A stretch of 64,000 nucleotides of DNA from Microbacterium sufflavum (GTDB lineage: Bacteria > Actinomycetota > Actinomycetes > Actinomycetales > Microbacteriaceae). This document shows, in pieces, positions 37,296-45,404 of this stretch. The position numbers and the translations under genes are program-made. The stretch is taken from positions 1-64,000 of the forward strand of contig NZ_CP078076.1 in assembly GCF_023101165.1 (NCBI RefSeq), read 5' to 3'. Position 1 is the first letter of the stretch, and every line of letters begins with the position of its first letter. Under the pieces are notes generated by a model. That model was not told the origin of the DNA. It worked only from the letters and a program-made list of their open reading frames with translations, and searched no databases.

Positions 37296-38002
37296 GCGCG
37301 CTCGACGCCGTCCGCGCACGACAGTCCTGGTCGAAGGTCGGAGACACCGCGCCCGGGCGGGAAGAACTGCTGACCCTGGTGGCCGCGGCCGGACGCGTCG
37401 CCGATCACTCCTCGCTGCGACCGTGGCGGCTGATCGAGCTGCGCGGCGCCGATCGAGAGGCCCTCGGAGCAGCGATCGCCCAGGCGCAGGGCGACGACTC
37501 CCCCTCGACGAAGCCGCTGCGCGCCCCCCTGCTCATCGCGGTGGTGGCCAGCTACCAGCCGAGCGAGAAGGTGCCGCGGTGGGAGCAGGAGGCCGTCGCC
37601 TCCGGCGTCGCCCACGTGCTCAGCCTCCTGCTGGACGAAGCAGGGTGGGGTGTGATCTGGCGCACCGGACATTACACGCGGTCGCACTCGGTCGCGGCGA
37701 TGCACGGCCTCGCCGACGACGAGGAGCTGCTGGGCTGGCTGTACGTCGGCGACAAGCCGCCGGGGAAGTCGCCGGGCCGACGCAAGGCCGTCGACGCGCG
37801 CAGACTGCTGACGCGTCTCCCCTCGACCCAACCGGCCGTCGCCGCCGCCGAGCCCGCCGAGAACGAGAAGAAGGCCGAGGCGAACGCGGAGAAGAAGGCC
37901 GAGGCGAACGCGGAGAAGAAGGCCGCCAAGAAGGCGAAGAAGAAGGCGAAGAAGGCCGCCAAGAAGGCGAAGAAGAAGGCCGCGAAGGAGAACCCCGCGT
38001 AG
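37292..38002 (+). CDS. Nitroreductase-family protein with a lysine-rich, histone-like tail
   Basis: 236 residues. The first 180 are an FMN-binding nitroreductase domain: RQSWSKVGDTAPGREEL near the start, ADHSSLRPWRLIEL (FMN contact) and GWGVIWRTGHYTRSHSVAAM. The last 50 residues are almost only Lys, Ala, Glu and Asn, beginning with two exact copies of an 8-residue unit (EKKAEANA) and then repeated KKAKK blocks, like the tails of histone H1-like proteins and HupB. Translational coupling to msrB suggests a role in redox defence. The tail may bind DNA or polyphosphate; that is inference. Confidence 0.88.
   Translation: MSALDAVRARQSWSKVGDTAPGREELLTLVAAAGRVADHSSLRPWRLIELRGADREALGAAIAQAQGDDSPSTKPLRAPLLIAVVASYQPSEKVPRWEQEAVASGVAHVLSLLLDEAGWGVIWRTGHYTRSHSVAAMHGLADDEELLGWLYVGDKPPGKSPGRRKAVDARRLLTRLPSTQPAVAAAEPAENEKKAEANAEKKAEANAEKKAAKKAKKKAKKAAKKAKKKAAKENPA
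37865..37912 (+). repeat. 24-bp tandem repeat inside the nitroreductase gene
   Basis: Two consecutive identical 24-base units encode the repeated residues EKKAEANA, followed by shorter AAGAAG-GCC repeats. The tail length may vary between strains by slippage. Confidence 0.75.
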
Positions 38003-38944
38003 TCACCGGCGACGACGCCGCGGCACTGCCACGACGACCGACGCCACCGCGACGACGACCATCGCGATCACCTGCCACAGCGCCGGTCCCGCCTCCGCAG
38101 GCCACAGCACGTCGATCACCACCGAGGTCACCAACTGGCCCAGCACCGAGCCGAGCCCCATCAGCAGCACACCCGTGTGAGCCACGATGAACGCGCCGAG
38201 CAGGATGTAGGCGGCACCGAGGAACCCGCCGAGGTAGAGCCACGGCTCGGCCGGGAGGGGGTCCGGCGCTCCGCGCAGCGCGACGCTCAGGGCCGCGGCG
38301 ACCGCGAGCACGACCGTCCCGGCGATGAAGCTCATGAGCGTGGCGGCGATGGGCGACTGCACGCGCTGCGCCAAACGCCCGTTGGTCGCGGCCTGCCAGG
38401 CGATGCCCACTCCCGCGAGGAACGGCAGCACCAGCATCCACAGCGGAGCGGACGCCAGGACGTCGCCCGACAGGGAGATCGCGACCGCGGCGAGCGCCAG
38501 CGCCCCACCGAGCAGGCGACCGGGGGTCACCGCGACGACGCCCGCGGGCCCGAAGCCGATCCGGTCCAGCACCAGGCCGTGGAGCGTCTGCCCCGCCACC
38601 ACGCCGACCGTGAACAGCGAGACGCCGAGGACGCCCGCTGTGAGCCCCTGCGTCGAGACCGTGAGGGCCCCGCACGCGCCGCCGAGGAGCATCCAGAACG
38701 GGACGGAGCGCCCGCGGATCCCCCGCCATAGCCGTACGGCACCGCGACGGGCGAACGGCAGGAGCGCGATCACGACCGCGAGCGCCACGAGCCCGACCGA
38801 GAAGGAGAGGAAGCCCGCGACGATGCCGTTGTCGACCCGTACGCCCAGCACCCCGTTGATCCGCGCCTGGATGGCGGTCATGACGCCGATGGCGACGGCT
38901 CCGCCGAGGGCCAGGGGCGCGGGGAGTCGACGGGCGTCTGTCAC
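38003..38944 (-). CDS. DMT-superfamily transporter (YdcZ/DUF606 type)
   Basis: 313 residues with 10 membrane helices arranged as two repeats of five: GVMTAIQARINGVLGVRVDN in the first and GIAWQAATNGRLAQRVQSPI in the second, the conserved pattern of the YdcZ family. The substrate is unknown. TAGGGT six bases before the GTG at 38944 suggests a leaderless mRNA. Its stop codon abuts that of the nitroreductase gene with no space between. Confidence 0.88.
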   Translation of the reverse strand: MTDARRLPAPLALGGAVAIGVMTAIQARINGVLGVRVDNGIVAGFLSFSVGLVALAVVIALLPFARRGAVRLWRGIRGRSVPFWMLLGGACGALTVSTQGLTAGVLGVSLFTVGVVAGQTLHGLVLDRIGFGPAGVVAVTPGRLLGGALALAAVAISLSGDVLASAPLWMLVLPFLAGVGIAWQAATNGRLAQRVQSPIAATLMSFIAGTVVLAVAAALSVALRGAPDPLPAEPWLYLGGFLGAAYILLGAFIVAHTGVLLMGLGSVLGQLVTSVVIDVLWPAEAGPALWQVIAMVVVAVASVVVAVPRRRRR

Positions 38945-38981
38945 CCGTCGACCCTATCCGAGCCCCGGAACCCGACGGCCC

Positions 38982-39017
38982 ACGGTGCTCACGGTGCTCA
39001 CGGTGCTCACGGTGCTC
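38982..39017. repeat. Four tandem copies of a 9-bp unit
   Basis: ACGGTGCTC is repeated four times exactly, with partial copies at both ends. It lies between the transporter gene and the ABC transporter gene, outside any gene. Confidence 0.9.
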
Positions 39018-39150
39018 ACGGCGCAACATGGTGGCCCCGGACAGCACCCCGCGCAAGCGGTCTCTCATCCATCCGGGGGAGGATGCGGAGCGCGCGGAAA
39101 GGTACCGCGGGCGGACGCGCGCGGCGGGCGCTGTCCGTAGCGTGGACGAC

Positions 39151-40062
39151 ATGATCACAGCAGAAGGCCTCACCAAGAGGTTCGGAGACAAGACGGCCGT
39201 CGACGACGTGTCGTTCACCGTCCAGCCGGGCACGGTCACCGGGTTCCTCGGCCCGAACGGTGCCGGGAAGTCGACGACCATGCGCCTGATCGTCGGACTC
39301 GACCGGCCCACCTCGGGTCGCGCTGCCGTCGGCGGGCGCGAATACCGCAAGCTCCGCGCCCCGCTCACCGAGGTCGGGGTGCTCCTCGACGCGAAGGCCG
39401 TGCACACCGGGCGCACCGCCAGGAATCATCTGCGGGCGATGGCCGCGACCCACGGCATCCCCGACTCGCGGGTCGACGAGGTGATCGACCTCGCCGGCAT
39501 CGGCTCCGTCGCCCGCAAGCGCGCCGGGAAGTTCTCCCTGGGCATGGGCCAGCGCCTCGGCATCGCCTCGGCTCTGCTGGGTGACCCGCACACGTTGATC
39601 CTCGACGAGCCTGTCAACGGTCTCGACCCCGAGGGTGTGCGCTGGGTGCGGCAGTTCGTGCGCCACGCCGCCTCCGAGGGGCGGACCGTGCTGCTGTCGA
39701 GCCACCTGATGAGCGAGATGGCGCAGACCGCCGACCACGTGATCGTGATGGGACGCGGGCGTGTCCTCGCCGATGCTCCCCTCGCGGACCTCGTACGTTC
39801 GTGGACCAGGAACACCGTTCGGGTGCGCACGCCGCGTCCGGCGGAGCTCGCCGCGGCCGTGGGGGCGCCGGACGTCGAGATCGTCAGCTCCGCGCCGGAT
39901 CTGCTCGACATCGTCGGTCTCCCGGCCGCACGCATCGGCGACCTGGCTGCCGAACGCGGTATCCCCCTGCACGAACTCACGCCCACCACCGGCTCTCTCG
40001 AGGACGCCTATCTCGCTCTCACCGGCGACGCCGTCGAGTACCGCACGAAGGAGCTCTCATGA
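39151..40062 (+). CDS. ABC transporter ATP-binding protein
   Basis: 303 residues of the drug/lantibiotic-exporter ATPase type. Walker A is GFLGPNGAGKSTTMRL (near 31-46), the signature is FSLGMGQRLGIASALL, Walker B is LILDEPVNGLDPEG and the switch is SSHLM. About 80 C-terminal residues form the usual accessory domain. The start is the ATG at 39151, with TAGCGT seven bases upstream. The stop overlaps the permease start by four bases, and a two-component system follows. Confidence 0.93.
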   Translation: MITAEGLTKRFGDKTAVDDVSFTVQPGTVTGFLGPNGAGKSTTMRLIVGLDRPTSGRAAVGGREYRKLRAPLTEVGVLLDAKAVHTGRTARNHLRAMAATHGIPDSRVDEVIDLAGIGSVARKRAGKFSLGMGQRLGIASALLGDPHTLILDEPVNGLDPEGVRWVRQFVRHAASEGRTVLLSSHLMSEMAQTADHVIVMGRGRVLADAPLADLVRSWTRNTVRVRTPRPAELAAAVGAPDVEIVSSAPDLLDIVGLPAARIGDLAAERGIPLHELTPTTGSLEDAYLALTGDAVEYRTKELS

Positions 40063-40871
40063 CCACGCAGGCCCCCGTCGCCACGACACCGCGCGTCGAC
40101 ACCGGTCGCCGGCTCACCTTCTTCCGGGCCGTCCGCAGCGAGACCATCAAGCTCACCACGCTGCGCTCCACGTGGTGGTCCATCGCGATCGCCGCCGTCC
40201 TCACGATCGGCATCGCCATGCTGATCGCCCAGGCGGTGGACGTTCCGGGGTTCGAACCCATCCAGGCCGTGGTCATGCCGATCCAGTTCACGATGCTGTT
40301 GGCGGGAATCATCGGCGCGATCGCGGTGACCGGCGAGTACTCGACCGGCATGATCCGCTCGACGCTCACGGCCGTTCCGGTGCGCGGGGCCGTCCTGCTC
40401 GCGAAGTCGCTCGTGCTGGCGCTGTTCCTGTTCGTGTCCTCGCTCGTGATCTTCGGTGTCGCGGCCGTGGCGGTCGGGATGATCGTCGGTTCCCGCGATC
40501 AGAGCATCGACTGGTCCGACCCGTCGGCGTCGTTCCTGCCGATCCTGGTCGCATCGCTGTCGATGTCGGTGTTCGCACTGATCGGCGTCGCGTTCGGGTT
40601 CATCCTGCGCTCGGGCGCCGGCGCGATCGCCGCGACGGTCGGCCTGCTGTTCGTGCTGCCGATCGTCGGGAACTTCTTCTCGATGGCCGGTGAGGCGTGG
40701 GCGTGGGTGGTGGACGCCGCGACCTATCTTCCGGTGGCGGCCGCGCAGAGCGCGATCCTCCCGGGTGAGGGAGCGGCGCTCGAGGCCCCCGTCGCCTTTC
40801 TGACGCTCGCTTGCTGGGTGGTCGGAGCGCTGCTGGCCGCATGGGCGGTCCTGCGCACGCGCGACGCGTAG
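40059..40871 (+). CDS. ABC transporter permease (ABC-2 type)
   Basis: 270 residues with six membrane helices. The N-terminal RSETIKLTTLRSTWWSI and GAIAVTGEYSTGMIRSTL are typical of ABC-2 permeases that work with this kind of ATPase. The cargo is unknown; such exporters often remove peptide antibiotics or wall-active compounds. The last codons (stop 40869-40871) contain the -10 element TAGAGT of the following kinase gene. Confidence 0.92.
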   Translation: MTTQAPVATTPRVDTGRRLTFFRAVRSETIKLTTLRSTWWSIAIAAVLTIGIAMLIAQAVDVPGFEPIQAVVMPIQFTMLLAGIIGAIAVTGEYSTGMIRSTLTAVPVRGAVLLAKSLVLALFLFVSSLVIFGVAAVAVGMIVGSRDQSIDWSDPSASFLPILVASLSMSVFALIGVAFGFILRSGAGAIAATVGLLFVLPIVGNFFSMAGEAWAWVVDAATYLPVAAAQSAILPGEGAALEAPVAFLTLACWVVGALLAAWAVLRTRDA

Positions 40872-40880
40872 AGTCGGCCC

Positions 40881-42149
40881 GTGAGGAGAACGCGCAGCCG
40901 CAGCGACTCGATCCGTGAGGACGAGGAGCTGCGGCTTCCGCGTCCGCCCGGGGTGTTCCGACGTTTCTGGGCGCGGCACCCCGTGGTCGCCGACGTCCTC
41001 CTCGCGGCGCTCTGCGTCCTGCTCACGCTGACACCGGCCGCGCGTCTGGACGCTCTGCCGGAGCCGTGGGCCGTCGTCCGTGCGATCGTCTGGCCCCTGG
41101 CCGTCCTCGCCGCCTGTGCCACGCTGCTGTGGCGGCGGCGGCTCCCGCTGCTCCCGGCGGTCGCGGCGTATGCACTCGACGTGTTCTTTCTGCTCGCGGG
41201 TTCTCCGGGCAGCAGCCCGCTGCTCCTGATCGCGGGCTTCTCCCTCGCCGTCCACGGGTCGTCGCGCGCGGCCTGGGCGGCCTTCGGCTGGGGTGTCGCC
41301 GCGGTGTCGGCGGTCGCCGGCGCGCTGCTGCTGACCGGTGGCGTCACCCTCCAGTCCGGCCTCAACACGGTCCTGAGCACCGTGGTCCTCGGTCTCATCG
41401 GCACTCTGATCGGCGTGAACGTCGGCAATCGCCAGCGATACATCGACGCGGTGATCGACCGATCGCGGCAACTCCTGGTCGAACGCGATCAACAGGCCCA
41501 GCTGGCGGCGGCCGCGGAGCGCGCGCGGATCGCCCGCGAGATGCACGACATCGTGTCGCACTCGCTGACGGTGATCGTCGCCCTGTCGGAGGGTGCGGCC
41601 GCGACCCCCGATCACACGCAGGCCCGCGCGGCAGCCTCCACCGCTGCCGAGACGGCCAGGAGCGCGCTGACGGAGATGCGATCGATGCTGGGCGTGCTGC
41701 GCGACGACGACTCGCCGCTCCCCCTCGCGCCGGTCGAGCCCGCCCAGCCGCGGGAGACGGTCGAAGCCGCCCAGCGCGCGGGGTACCCGGTGACGCTCAC
41801 GGTGACGGGCACCGCCGACGTCCCGCCGTCCGTCGCCCACGCACTGGGCCGGATCGTGCAGGAGGGGGTGACGAACGCCATGCGCCACGCTCCTGCCGTC
41901 TCGATGATCGGTGTCTCGATCGGCTATTCCGACGACGAGGTCCGCGTCGAGGTGGTCAACGACGGCGTCTCCGGCACCGACGTCGGCGCGGGCGGCTTCG
42001 GCCTCCGCGGACTCACCGAACGCGCGGCGCATGTCCACGGCCGGCTGCACTCCGGACCGGACGGTCCCGGCCGATGGCGCCTGCACGCCCGACTGCCCCT
42101 CAGCCCGGTCGTCCCCGCGACGACACCCACCCCGGAGGACCCCTCATGA
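40881..42149 (+). CDS. NarL-type sensor histidine kinase
   Basis: 422 residues. About five membrane helices (35-165) without a large outside domain form an intramembrane-sensing input. Then comes the HisKA_3 domain with the phospho-accepting His in IAREMHDIVSHSLTVIVAL (near 220) and an ATPase domain with GRIVQEGVTNAMRHAPA and GGFGLRGLTERA. Such kinases next to ABC exporters commonly sense envelope stress or antibiotics. TAGAGT, six bases before the GTG at 40881, gives the gene its own leaderless promoter. Confidence 0.92.
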   Translation: MRRTRSRSDSIREDEELRLPRPPGVFRRFWARHPVVADVLLAALCVLLTLTPAARLDALPEPWAVVRAIVWPLAVLAACATLLWRRRLPLLPAVAAYALDVFFLLAGSPGSSPLLLIAGFSLAVHGSSRAAWAAFGWGVAAVSAVAGALLLTGGVTLQSGLNTVLSTVVLGLIGTLIGVNVGNRQRYIDAVIDRSRQLLVERDQQAQLAAAAERARIAREMHDIVSHSLTVIVALSEGAAATPDHTQARAAASTAAETARSALTEMRSMLGVLRDDDSPLPLAPVEPAQPRETVEAAQRAGYPVTLTVTGTADVPPSVAHALGRIVQEGVTNAMRHAPAVSMIGVSIGYSDDEVRVEVVNDGVSGTDVGAGGFGLRGLTERAAHVHGRLHSGPDGPGRWRLHARLPLSPVVPATTPTPEDPS

Positions 42150-42823
42150 CATCGCCGATCCGCGTGCTCCTCGTCGACGACCAGGAGCTGATCCGCCTCG
42201 GCTTCCGGATGGTGCTCGAGTCCGAACCCGACATCGTGGTCGTCGGGGAGGCGAAGGACGGCCGCGCGGCGATCGCCCAGAGCGCGGCCCTTGCGCCCGA
42301 CCTCGTGCTCATGGACATCCGGATGCCCGAACTCGACGGCATCGCCGCCACGTCGGCCATCGTGCGCGACCACCCGGAGACCCGCGTGCTCGTGCTCACG
42401 ACCTTCGACCTGGACGAGTACGCGTTCGGGGCGATCCGCGCGGGAGCGAGCGGGTTCCTCCTCAAGGACGCGCAGCGCCACGAGATGCTCGCAGCGGTGC
42501 GGGCCGTGCACCGTGGGGACGCCGCGCTCTCCCCCCGCATCACCCGCCTGCTGCTCGAGCACGTGGGGCCGCGGCTCGGATCCGGGACACCGGCGGAGCC
42601 CGACCGCGCGGATGCGTCCCGCTACGCCTCGCTGACCGACCGGGAGCAGGAGGTGTTCCTGGCGATCGGTCAGGGCCTGACCAATGCCGAGATCGCGCGC
42701 GCTCTCTATGTGGGCGAGTCCACCGTCAAGACGCACGTGGGCCGGGTGCTGGCCAAGCTCGACGCCCGCGATCGCATCCACGCGGTCATCCTCGCGCATC
42801 GGCTCGGACTCGTCGGCGACTGA
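42146..42823 (+). CDS. NarL/LuxR-family response regulator
   Basis: 225 residues. The receiver has VDDQELIRLGFRMVLESEPD, the phosphorylation site LVLMDIRMPELDG (Asp near 56) and Lys in FLLKDAQRHEML. The LuxR helix-turn-helix (about 155-220) reads LTDREQEVFLAIGQGLTNAE and ESTVKTHVGRVLAKL. The start overlaps the kinase stop by four bases. It probably controls the ABC exporter operon just upstream. Confidence 0.94.
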   Translation: MTSPIRVLLVDDQELIRLGFRMVLESEPDIVVVGEAKDGRAAIAQSAALAPDLVLMDIRMPELDGIAATSAIVRDHPETRVLVLTTFDLDEYAFGAIRAGASGFLLKDAQRHEMLAAVRAVHRGDAALSPRITRLLLEHVGPRLGSGTPAEPDRADASRYASLTDREQEVFLAIGQGLTNAEIARALYVGESTVKTHVGRVLAKLDARDRIHAVILAHRLGLVGD

Positions 42824-42827
42824 CGAC

Positions 42828-43784
42828 TCAGGCGGTGGAGGTCGGCGTCCACGCCGAGACATCGTTCAGACGGTGCACCTCGTCGGACGACAGCTCGAGC
42901 CGTGCGCCCTCCAGCAGGTCGGGCACCTGATCCACGGAGCGGGCGCTCGCAATCGGGGCGACCACGGTCGGCTGGGCCCGGAGCCAGGCGAGCGACACCG
43001 CGGCGATCGAGGTTCCGCGGGCGTGCGCGACCTCGCCGAGCGTGTCGAGGACGCGCAGGCCCTGGTCGGTGGCGTAGCGCGCGGCACCCGCGGCCCTCGG
43101 CGACGCCTCGCCGCTAGCGTCGGTCGAGCGATACTTCCCGGTGAGGAACCCACTCGCCAGGGCGTAGTAGGGCACCAGCCCGAGTCCGAACTCCTCGGCG
43201 ACCGGGATGATGGTGTCTTCCACGACGTTGCGGTGCACGAGGTTGTAGTGCGGCTGGATCGCGATCGGCTGCGCGACCCCGAGCCGCCCGGCGATGTCGA
43301 CCCACTCGCGAATGCGCTCGGCCGAGTAGTTCGACACCCCCACGTGTCGCACGAGGCCGTCGCTGACCAGCTGGCCGAACGCGGCGACCGTCTCCTCCAG
43401 CGGAACGGTCTCGTCGTCGAAGTGCGCGTAGTACAGGTCCAGCTCGTCGACGCCCAGCCGCGTCAGTGACGCCTACGCTGCGGCGCGCACCGTGGTCGCG
43501 GAGAGCCCGGAGAAGTCCGGATGCTGGCTCACCTTGGTCGCGACGACGACACCGCGCGGACGGCGCGAAGCCAGCCACTCCCCGATGATCTCCTCACTCT
43601 CCCCGCCCCGATTCCCCGGTACCCACGCACTGTACGAGTCCGCTGTGTCGATGAAGTCGCCGCCACCGTCGACATAGGCGTCGAGGACGGCGAAGGATGC
43701 GTCGCGATCGGCGGTCCAGCCGAACACGTTGCCACCGAGGGCGAGGGGGAAGACGTCGAGGTCACTGCTGCCGATACGGGTCAT
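42828..43784 (-). pseudogene. Aldo/keto reductase interrupted by one in-frame stop codon
   Basis: Two halves of one aldo/keto reductase lie in the same frame, separated only by TAG at 43473-43475. The first half (103 codons) has SDLDVFPLALGGNVFG, the tetrad residues Asp and Tyr in DFIDTADSYSAW, and Lys in VVVATKVSQ. The second half has the His in LDLYYAHFDD and then GLVRHVGVSNYSAERI. The joined length of 318 residues is normal. TAG replaces what is probably GAG (Glu) in RAAA-E-ASLTRLG, a one-base change. All tetrad residues survive, so the break is recent, or it is a sequencing error or readthrough. The start could also be at 43790. Confidence 0.85.
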
Positions 43785-43846
43785 GCTCATCACAACCGCG
43801 ATCGCGATACTCGGCATTCCCGCGTGACGCCGCTCCGTCACCGTCG

Positions 43847-44650
43847 TTACGCGGCGGACTCGCCCTGGTCGTAGATCTGCGACGGACGCCCGACGAGACG
43901 GCTGTCCGGCGCGTGTGCGACCCGCGCGTCCTTTCCGTCGTATTCGAAGCGCGACAGCACGTAGCGGATGGCCTCGAGCCGTGCGCGCTTCTTGTCGTTC
44001 GAGCGCACCACGATCCACGGCGTGACCGGGGTGTCCGTGTGGAAGAACATCGCTTCCTTCGCCGTGGTGTAGTCGGCCCACCTGTCCATGCTCGCGATAT
44101 CGGTGGGGCTCAGCTTCCACTGCTTCACCGGATCCTCGCGACGGCGGTCGAACCGGCGGCGCTGCTCCGCCTCACCCACCGAGAACCAGAGCTTGATCAG
44201 CCGGATGCCCGAGCCCACCAGCATCCGCTCGAATTCCGGAGCGGTTCGGAGGAACTCCTGGTACTCCTCATCGGTGCAGTACCCCATGACGCGCTCGACC
44301 CCGGCGCGGTTGTACCAGGAACGGTCCATGAGGACCATCTCACCGCCGGACGGCAGATGGGCCACGTACCGCTGGAAGTACCACTGCGTGCGCTCGGCGT
44401 CGGTCGGCTTGTCGAGAGCGACGACCCGGGCCCCGCGAGGGTTGAGATGCTCCATGAAGCGCTTGATGGCCCCGCCCTTGCCGGCTGCGTCGCGCCCCTC
44501 GAACAGGACCAACACCCGCTCCGCGCTGTGCTTCACATGCGCCTGCAGCTTGAGCAGCTCGATCTGGAGGAGGCGCTTCTCGGTCTCGTATTCCGCGCGG
44601 GAGAGCTTTTCCGAATACGGGTAGCCCTGCTGCCACTCGGGAACGTCCAT
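43847..44650 (-). CDS. ppk2: Polyphosphate kinase 2
   Basis: Transfers phosphate between polyphosphate and nucleotides, in this family mostly making NTPs from NDPs at the cost of polyphosphate. 267 residues. Walker A is VLFEGRDAAGKGGAIKRF (near 47-64), the Walker B/lid region is MVLMDRSWYNRAGVERVMGY, and LWFSVGEAEQRRRF and DPVKQWKLSPTD follow. I start at ATG 44650, preceded by AGGAGG; a longer frame upstream covers the promoter and is not coding. A hairpin and a palindrome lie in the upstream region. Confidence 0.94.
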   Translation of the reverse strand: MDVPEWQQGYPYSEKLSRAEYETEKRLLQIELLKLQAHVKHSAERVLVLFEGRDAAGKGGAIKRFMEHLNPRGARVVALDKPTDAERTQWYFQRYVAHLPSGGEMVLMDRSWYNRAGVERVMGYCTDEEYQEFLRTAPEFERMLVGSGIRLIKLWFSVGEAEQRRRFDRRREDPVKQWKLSPTDIASMDRWADYTTAKEAMFFHTDTPVTPWIVVRSNDKKRARLEAIRYVLSRFEYDGKDARVAHAPDSRLVGRPSQIYDQGESAA

Positions 44651-44700
44651 CGTCAGCCTCCTGCGAACGGGGCGGCCGTAGGAGGCCTGAACAGATGCGC

Positions 44701-44733
44701 GCAGGTGGCCGGGGCGGGGTGCCGGCCACCTGC
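44701..44733 (-). other. Perfect 12-bp hairpin in the ppk2 upstream region
   Basis: 44701-44712 pairs with 44722-44733 around a 9-base loop. It lies 50 bases before the ppk2 start, probably inside its 5' UTR. No T-run follows on the minus strand, so it is not a plain terminator. It could affect mRNA stability or translation. Confidence 0.6.
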
Positions 44734-44745
44734 ACATAAGTAACA

Positions 44746-44765
44746 TAACACTCGCCAAAGTGTTA
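44746..44765. promoter_or_regulatory. Inverted repeat near the ppk2 promoter
   Basis: TAACACT, six bases, AGTGTTA: a perfect 7-bp inverted repeat in an AT-richer stretch between ppk2 and the TetR gene. It may be an operator over the ppk2 promoter; no known factor matches. Confidence 0.5.
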
Positions 44766-44800
44766 CGCAAATGGCGCGACCGCGGCAGTGCACGAGCTCC

Positions 44801-44822
44801 CCATACCTACCTCTAGGTATGG
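44801..44822. promoter_or_regulatory. Palindromic operator of the TetR-type gene
   Basis: CCATACCTA, four bases, TAGGTATGG: a perfect 9-bp inverted repeat just upstream of the -10-like CATGAT (44823-44828), which is six bases from the ATG at 44835. It covers the -35 region, as expected for TetR-family autorepression. Confidence 0.75.
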
Positions 44823-44834
44823 CATGATCCTTCT

Positions 44835-45404
44835 ATGAGCACAGATGCGAGGGAATCCCTGCTACGCGCGGCGCAACAGCTGTATGCCGCCAACGGGGTG
44901 GCGGCGACCACCCCGCGGCAAGTCATCGAGCGAAGCGGTGTGGGACACGGGAGCCTCTATCACCACTTCCCTTCGAAGCGCGACCTGGCGCTCGCTGCCG
45001 TCGGCCGTTCGGTGGATGAAGCGTTGGCATCGTCCTCCGACGCCCTGAACGCCCACACCGAGTCGCGAGCGAGGATCGCCGCGTACCTCGAACGTCCCCG
45101 CGAGGCGACCTCGGGGTGCCGTATCGGTCGCCTCACGGCTGACCCCTTCGTCGCGGCCGACGAGGACCTCAGCGCCTCCGTCGCCCGCTACTTCCTCGAC
45201 CTCATCGGTCTCGTCGCCGACGTCTTCGAAGAGCAGGGGCTCGATGGGGGCGTCGCGCGCGACCGGGCTACGGCCGCGGTGGCGGTGATCCAGGGTGGGT
45301 ATGTCCTGTCGCGAGCCACGGGGGACGAGGAGATGATGCGCGCCGCCGTCCGCGGGTTCCTCGGGCTCGTGGACGCACCCCAGCGACCGGAGGGCGACTC
45401 ATGA
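44835..45404 (+). CDS. TetR-family transcriptional regulator
   Basis: 189 residues. The N-terminal helix-turn-helix (about 5-50) reads [20 protein letters not shown] and GVGHGSLYHHFPSKRDLALA. The ligand domain has GCRIGRLTADPFVAADEDLS, as in the LmrA/YxaF type (TetR_C), with one Cys. It overlaps the phosphoesterase gene by four bases, so the regulator and enzyme form one operon. The 22-bp palindrome upstream is the likely operator. The inducer is unknown. Confidence 0.9.
   Translation: MSTDARESLLRAAQQLYAANGVAATTPRQVIERSGVGHGSLYHHFPSKRDLALAAVGRSVDEALASSSDALNAHTESRARIAAYLERPREATSGCRIGRLTADPFVAADEDLSASVARYFLDLIGLVADVFEEQGLDGGVARDRATAAVAVIQGGYVLSRATGDEEMMRAAVRGFLGLVDAPQRPEGDS

Noticed and set aside
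41066..42145. A longer start for the LuxR-type response regulator
   Set aside because: The open frame continues upstream as a shadow of the kinase gene; the ATG at 42146 overlaps the kinase stop and gives the exact family N-terminus.
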